A stretch of DNA of 36,349 nucleotides, taken from contig JACZKN010000487.1 in assembly GCA_014859985.1 (NCBI GenBank), forward strand, positions 1-36,349, given 5' to 3'. The notes beneath the pieces were generated by a model that had not been told where the DNA came from, ran no database searches, and worked only from the letters and a program-made list of their open reading frames with translations. This DNA is from Candidatus Krumholzibacteriia bacterium. Lineage in GTDB: Bacteria; Krumholzibacteriota; Krumholzibacteriia; LZORAL124-64-63. Positions 33,281 to 36,349 of this stretch are shown in pieces. The first letter of the stretch is position 1. Every line of letters starts with the position of its first letter. The position numbers and the translations under genes were made by a program.

Positions 33281-36238
33281 ATGCGCGCGCTCCTGTACTT
33301 CCTGTTCCTGCTCTCGGGCGCCACTGCGCTGGTCTACCAGGTCGTCTGGGTACGCCAGCAGAGTCTCGTCTTCGGGGGGACGCACCTGGCGGTCTCGACC
33401 GTGCTGGCGGTGTTCATGGGCGGGCTGGCGCTGGGGGGCTGGCTCATCGGTCGCCGGGCCGATCGCTGGCGACGTCCCCTGCTGGTGTACGGCGTGCTCG
33501 AGCTGGGCATCGCGCTGTCGGCGCTCGCCGTCTACGGGATCCTGCGCCTGTATCCGACGATCTACGTCCCCCTGGCCCGACCGGTCCAGGACGTCCCGGC
33601 CGCCCTGACCGCCCTGCGCTTCCTGCTCGCGGCGCTCGCCATGATCGTGCCGACCACCCTGATGGGCGCCACGCTGCCGGTCCTCGCGCGGTATGCCCGC
33701 GCGAGCGGCGCCGGCCTGGCCCAGCACCTCTCGTTCCTCTATGCCCTCAACACGCTCGGAGCCGTCTCCGGCGCGGTCGCCGCCGGCTTCCTGCTCCTGC
33801 CGCGGTTCGGGGCGACCCGCACGCTGCTGGTTGCCGTCGCCGTCAACATCCTGGTCGGCCTGGCGGCGCTGCTGGTCGGGCGACGGCCGGCGTCGGCCCT
33901 GGGCCGCGTCGAGACCGATGAAGAGGCGGCCGCCACCGCCCGCGCCGGGACGCCCGGCGGCAGGCTCGTGCTCGCCGGCATCGGCATCAGCGGTTTCTGC
34001 GCCCTGGGCTACGAGGTGCTCTGGACACGCGCCCTCGGCACGACCCTGGGCACGTCGACCTACGGTTTCACGGTGATGCTCGCCGCCTTCCTGACCGGCA
34101 TCGGGCTGGGCAGCGAGGCCTTCGGCGGCGTCATGCGGCGCCGCGAAAGGCGTCAGGGCGCCGGCTCCCTCGTGCGCCTCTTCGCGGCCCTGCAGGCCCT
34201 GATCGGGCTCTCAGCGCTCGGCGTCACCTGGCTCCTCGGCGACCTTTCCGGCCGTGCCGCCTGGCTGATGAGCACGCTGGTCGACGCGGGCGTGCCGGAG
34301 TTCGACGCCCGCCAGATCACCAGTTTCGCGGCCGCGTTCTCCTACATGGTCGTGCCCGCGTTCCTGATGGGGGCCGCCTTCCCGCTTGCCGGCACGATCC
34401 ACGTCGCCCGCCGCGGGCGCGTCTCCAGTGCCGTCGGCGAGGTCCTGGCCTGGAACACCGTCGGAGCCATCCTCGGCGCGATGGCAGCCGGCTTCCTGCT
34501 GATCCGCCTGTGGGGCATCGAACGGTCGCTGGTCGCGCTGTCGGCGCTGAACCTGGCCCTGGCCGCGGCCGTGGCCGCGGCCGCGAGCGGGCAGCGGACG
34601 CGCCGCCTGGCGGGCGCCGCCCTTGCCGCCCTGGTCCTGGCGCTGCCGGTCGTGCTGCCGGCGGACGTTCGGCTCTGGAACGTGGACCTCATCGCGATCT
34701 ACCGCAACAACCAGCGCTCGGCCTTCGACAGCCCCGCGGATGTGCGCGCCGCGCTGGCCAACACGGAGATCCTCTACTTCCACGAGGGCGCGAACTCGAC
34801 GATCAGCGTCATCAAGGTCAAGGGCGGCGACCAGGCCCTCCTGGTCAACGGCAAGGTCGTCGCCTCCACCATGGAGGAGGACGTGCAGTGCCAGTACCTC
34901 CTCGGACACCTGCCGATGCTCCTGCACCCCGACCCGAAGAACGTCTTCGTGCTCGGGCTCGGCACCGGCATGACGCTCGGGGCGGTTTCCCTGCACCCCG
35001 GGACGGAGAGGATCGTGCTGGCCGAGCTCGAGCCCGCCGTGGTTCCCGCGGCGCGCACCTTCGCGGAGCTGAATCACGGGGTCCTGGATGACCCCAGGCT
35101 CGAGATCGCCGCCACCGACGGACGCAACTGGCTGCTGACGACCCGCGACAGGTTCGAGGTGATCACCGCCGATCCGGTGCATCCCTGGACGCGCGGCTCG
35201 GCCTACCTCTACACCGCCGAGTACTATGCCCTGGCCGCCAGCCGCCTGCTGCCGGGCGGCGTGATGCTGCAGTGGCTCCCGATCTACGAGCTCTCGGCCA
35301 CGGATCTGGCGACCGTCGTGCGCACGTTCCGCACGGCGTTCCCCCATACGCAGGTCTGGCTCACGCACTACGATGCGCACCTGGTCGGCAGTGACCGACC
35401 GCTGGGGATCGACGCCGGACTGCTCGAGGCGCGCCTGGCTCACCCGCCGCTGCGCGCGGCGCTCGCGCGGGTGGACATGGGCTCGCCTGCCGATTTCGTC
35501 AGCTTCTTCCACTTCGGCGACCGGGGCGCCGCCGCGTTCGCCTCCCTCGGCACGGTCAACACCGACGACAACCTCTACCTCGAGTTCTCGGCGCCGCGTT
35601 CGACCGGAGTGGCGAGCCGCCTGGCGGAGAACGTCGAGGCCCTGGCCCGCTTCCGCGAGAAGCCGGACTGGGACACGCCGTCACCCGAATCCGACTCCCG
35701 GAACCTGGTCGCCGGCGGCCTCTACGATCGGCTGCACGCCCTCTTCTTCAGGGCTCGATACCGGGAGCCGGAATTCGCGGCGCTGCGCGCCCGCCTGCGC
35801 GGCGTCGCTGCCGACTATGCCCCGGCCCGGGTGCTCGAGCGCATCGTCGCCAGGGACACCCAGCGGATGCCGCGACCGGTCGCGCGCACGCTGCTGCAGG
35901 TCCTCGAGGCGGACGGACGCCGGACCAGCCTCGAGATCACCTCCGTCACGATGAGCACCGGACGGGGCCGCGCCGCGCTGATGTTCGTCGACAATGCGGA
36001 GCGGACGATCTACGGCGAGACGTATCTTGCCGCCGACGAGGACCTACTCGAAGCCAGGATCCTGGCGGTCTCGACCGATGTCCTCGCGGCCCTGGAGGCC
36101 GCCGCGACGGAACTGACCGCGAAGTCGGGGAACGGGCGCCCGGGCGGATCGGCCCTGCGCGAGCGCGTCCGCCTCGTGGTCCGGGAACGCCTGGTGGCCA
36201 CCTCCCGCCCCGGGGACAGCCTCCCGGCGGAAGACTGA
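33281..36238 (+). CDS. Fused MFS-type transporter / spermidine synthase-like protein
   Basis: 985 residues. ATG 33281 follows AAGGAG by 7 bases. The N-terminal 470 residues hold about 12-14 membrane helices of the MFS-like part found in 'fused MFS/spermidine synthase' proteins (start FLLSGATALVYQVVWVRQ). A Rossmann methyltransferase-like domain (about 495-770) follows with GLGTG (559-563), an acidic LAELEPAVV strand end, ATDGRNWL, and DPVHPWTRGSAYLYTAEYY. The spermidine synthase-type substrate Asp pair is not conserved in the DPVHPW loop, so polyamine synthesis is doubtful. A C-terminal 215-residue extension (about 770-985) is helical and unrecognised. Membrane enzyme or transporter of unknown substrate. 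Confidence 0.82.
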   Translation: MRALLYFLFLLSGATALVYQVVWVRQQSLVFGGTHLAVSTVLAVFMGGLALGGWLIGRRADRWRRPLLVYGVLELGIALSALAVYGILRLYPTIYVPLARPVQDVPAALTALRFLLAALAMIVPTTLMGATLPVLARYARASGAGLAQHLSFLYALNTLGAVSGAVAAGFLLLPRFGATRTLLVAVAVNILVGLAALLVGRRPASALGRVETDEEAAATARAGTPGGRLVLAGIGISGFCALGYEVLWTRALGTTLGTSTYGFTVMLAAFLTGIGLGSEAFGGVMRRRERRQGAGSLVRLFAALQALIGLSALGVTWLLGDLSGRAAWLMSTLVDAGVPEFDARQITSFAAAFSYMVVPAFLMGAAFPLAGTIHVARRGRVSSAVGEVLAWNTVGAILGAMAAGFLLIRLWGIERSLVALSALNLALAAAVAAAASGQRTRRLAGAALAALVLALPVVLPADVRLWNVDLIAIYRNNQRSAFDSPADVRAALANTEILYFHEGANSTISVIKVKGGDQALLVNGKVVASTMEEDVQCQYLLGHLPMLLHPDPKNVFVLGLGTGMTLGAVSLHPGTERIVLAELEPAVVPAARTFAELNHGVLDDPRLEIAATDGRNWLLTTRDRFEVITADPVHPWTRGSAYLYTAEYYALAASRLLPGGVMLQWLPIYELSATDLATVVRTFRTAFPHTQVWLTHYDAHLVGSDRPLGIDAGLLEARLAHPPLRAALARVDMGSPADFVSFFHFGDRGAAAFASLGTVNTDDNLYLEFSAPRSTGVASRLAENVEALARFREKPDWDTPSPESDSRNLVAGGLYDRLHALFFRARYREPEFAALRARLRGVAADYAPARVLERIVARDTQRMPRPVARTLLQVLEADGRRTSLEITSVTMSTGRGRAALMFVDNAERTIYGETYLAADEDLLEARILAVSTDVLAALEAAATELTAKSGNGRPGGSALRERVRLVVRERLVATSRPGDSLPAED

Positions 36239-36349
36239 ACCGCGGAGCGGACGCGCAGGCGGCCGCCGCCGCCGCGAAGCGCCGCCACCGCCCCGGGCCG
36301 GGTCGCCCGCGGGATGACCGGCCCGCGTGCCATGCCCGGAGCGGTGATG
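36239..36349. other. End of window, no gene seen
   Basis: 111 bp of very GC-rich sequence after the last stop. Short GC inverted repeats are present but no T-run, and no convincing ORF begins before the edge. Confidence 0.5.

Overview
This is a 36.3 kb, high-GC bacterial segment with dense genes, mostly on the + strand, and many secreted proteins and lipoproteins. I see no rRNA, tRNA, CRISPR array or insertion sequence. Several traits together point to an uncultured lineage of the FCB group (Krumholzibacteriota/Eisenbacteria/Latescibacterota-like): LVIVD-repeat secreted proteins ending in FlgD-Ig-like C-terminal domains with the 'PNPFNP' motif, several poorly conserved lipoproteins, and receptors that join a cytoplasmic signalling domain to an extracytoplasmic TolB-like (PD40) propeller. 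This placement is inference from protein architecture, not from a marker gene.

Layout. 1-709 (-): partial xdhC-like gene with a clear promoter. 987-3620 (+): Ser/Thr kinase-TM-propeller receptor. 3950-5152: zinc-ribbon membrane protein and small or decayed ORFs. 5330-6598: lipoprotein. 6670-10361: multi-TM histidine kinase and overlapping sigma-54-type response regulator. 10618-15100: five overlapping genes (alpha/beta-hydrolase fold protein, SDR, Aur1-like PAP2 phosphotransferase, SDR, CPBP membrane protein) behind a sigma-54-like promoter; probably a lipid-modification operon controlled by the adjacent two-component system. 15152-17389: LVIVD protein 1. 17470-18517: a scar in which a truncated DUF3618-like gene is joined to a decayed second copy of the xdhC 5' region and promoter. 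18728-25831: LVIVD protein 2, then a TIR-TM-propeller protein, then a SLOG-4TM protein. 25839-30718: a heme-motif remnant, lipoproteins, a zinc-ribbon membrane protein and a secreted protein. 30715-32112 (-): YihY/BrkB-family membrane protein. 32450-32944 (-): lipoprotein with a probable CTG start. 33281-36238 (+): MFS/spermidine synthase-like fusion.

The most interesting unit is the TIR receptor followed by the SLOG-membrane protein. TIR enzymes that make an NAD-derived signal, paired with SLOG receptors of that signal, form the logic of Thoeris defence. Here the TIR carries what looks like an extracytoplasmic sensor and the SLOG is fused to membrane helices instead of SIR2. This could be a Thoeris-like, membrane-anchored signalling or defence pair; the function is inference. 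The second notable unit is the two-component system plus sigma-54-like promoter plus lipid operon.
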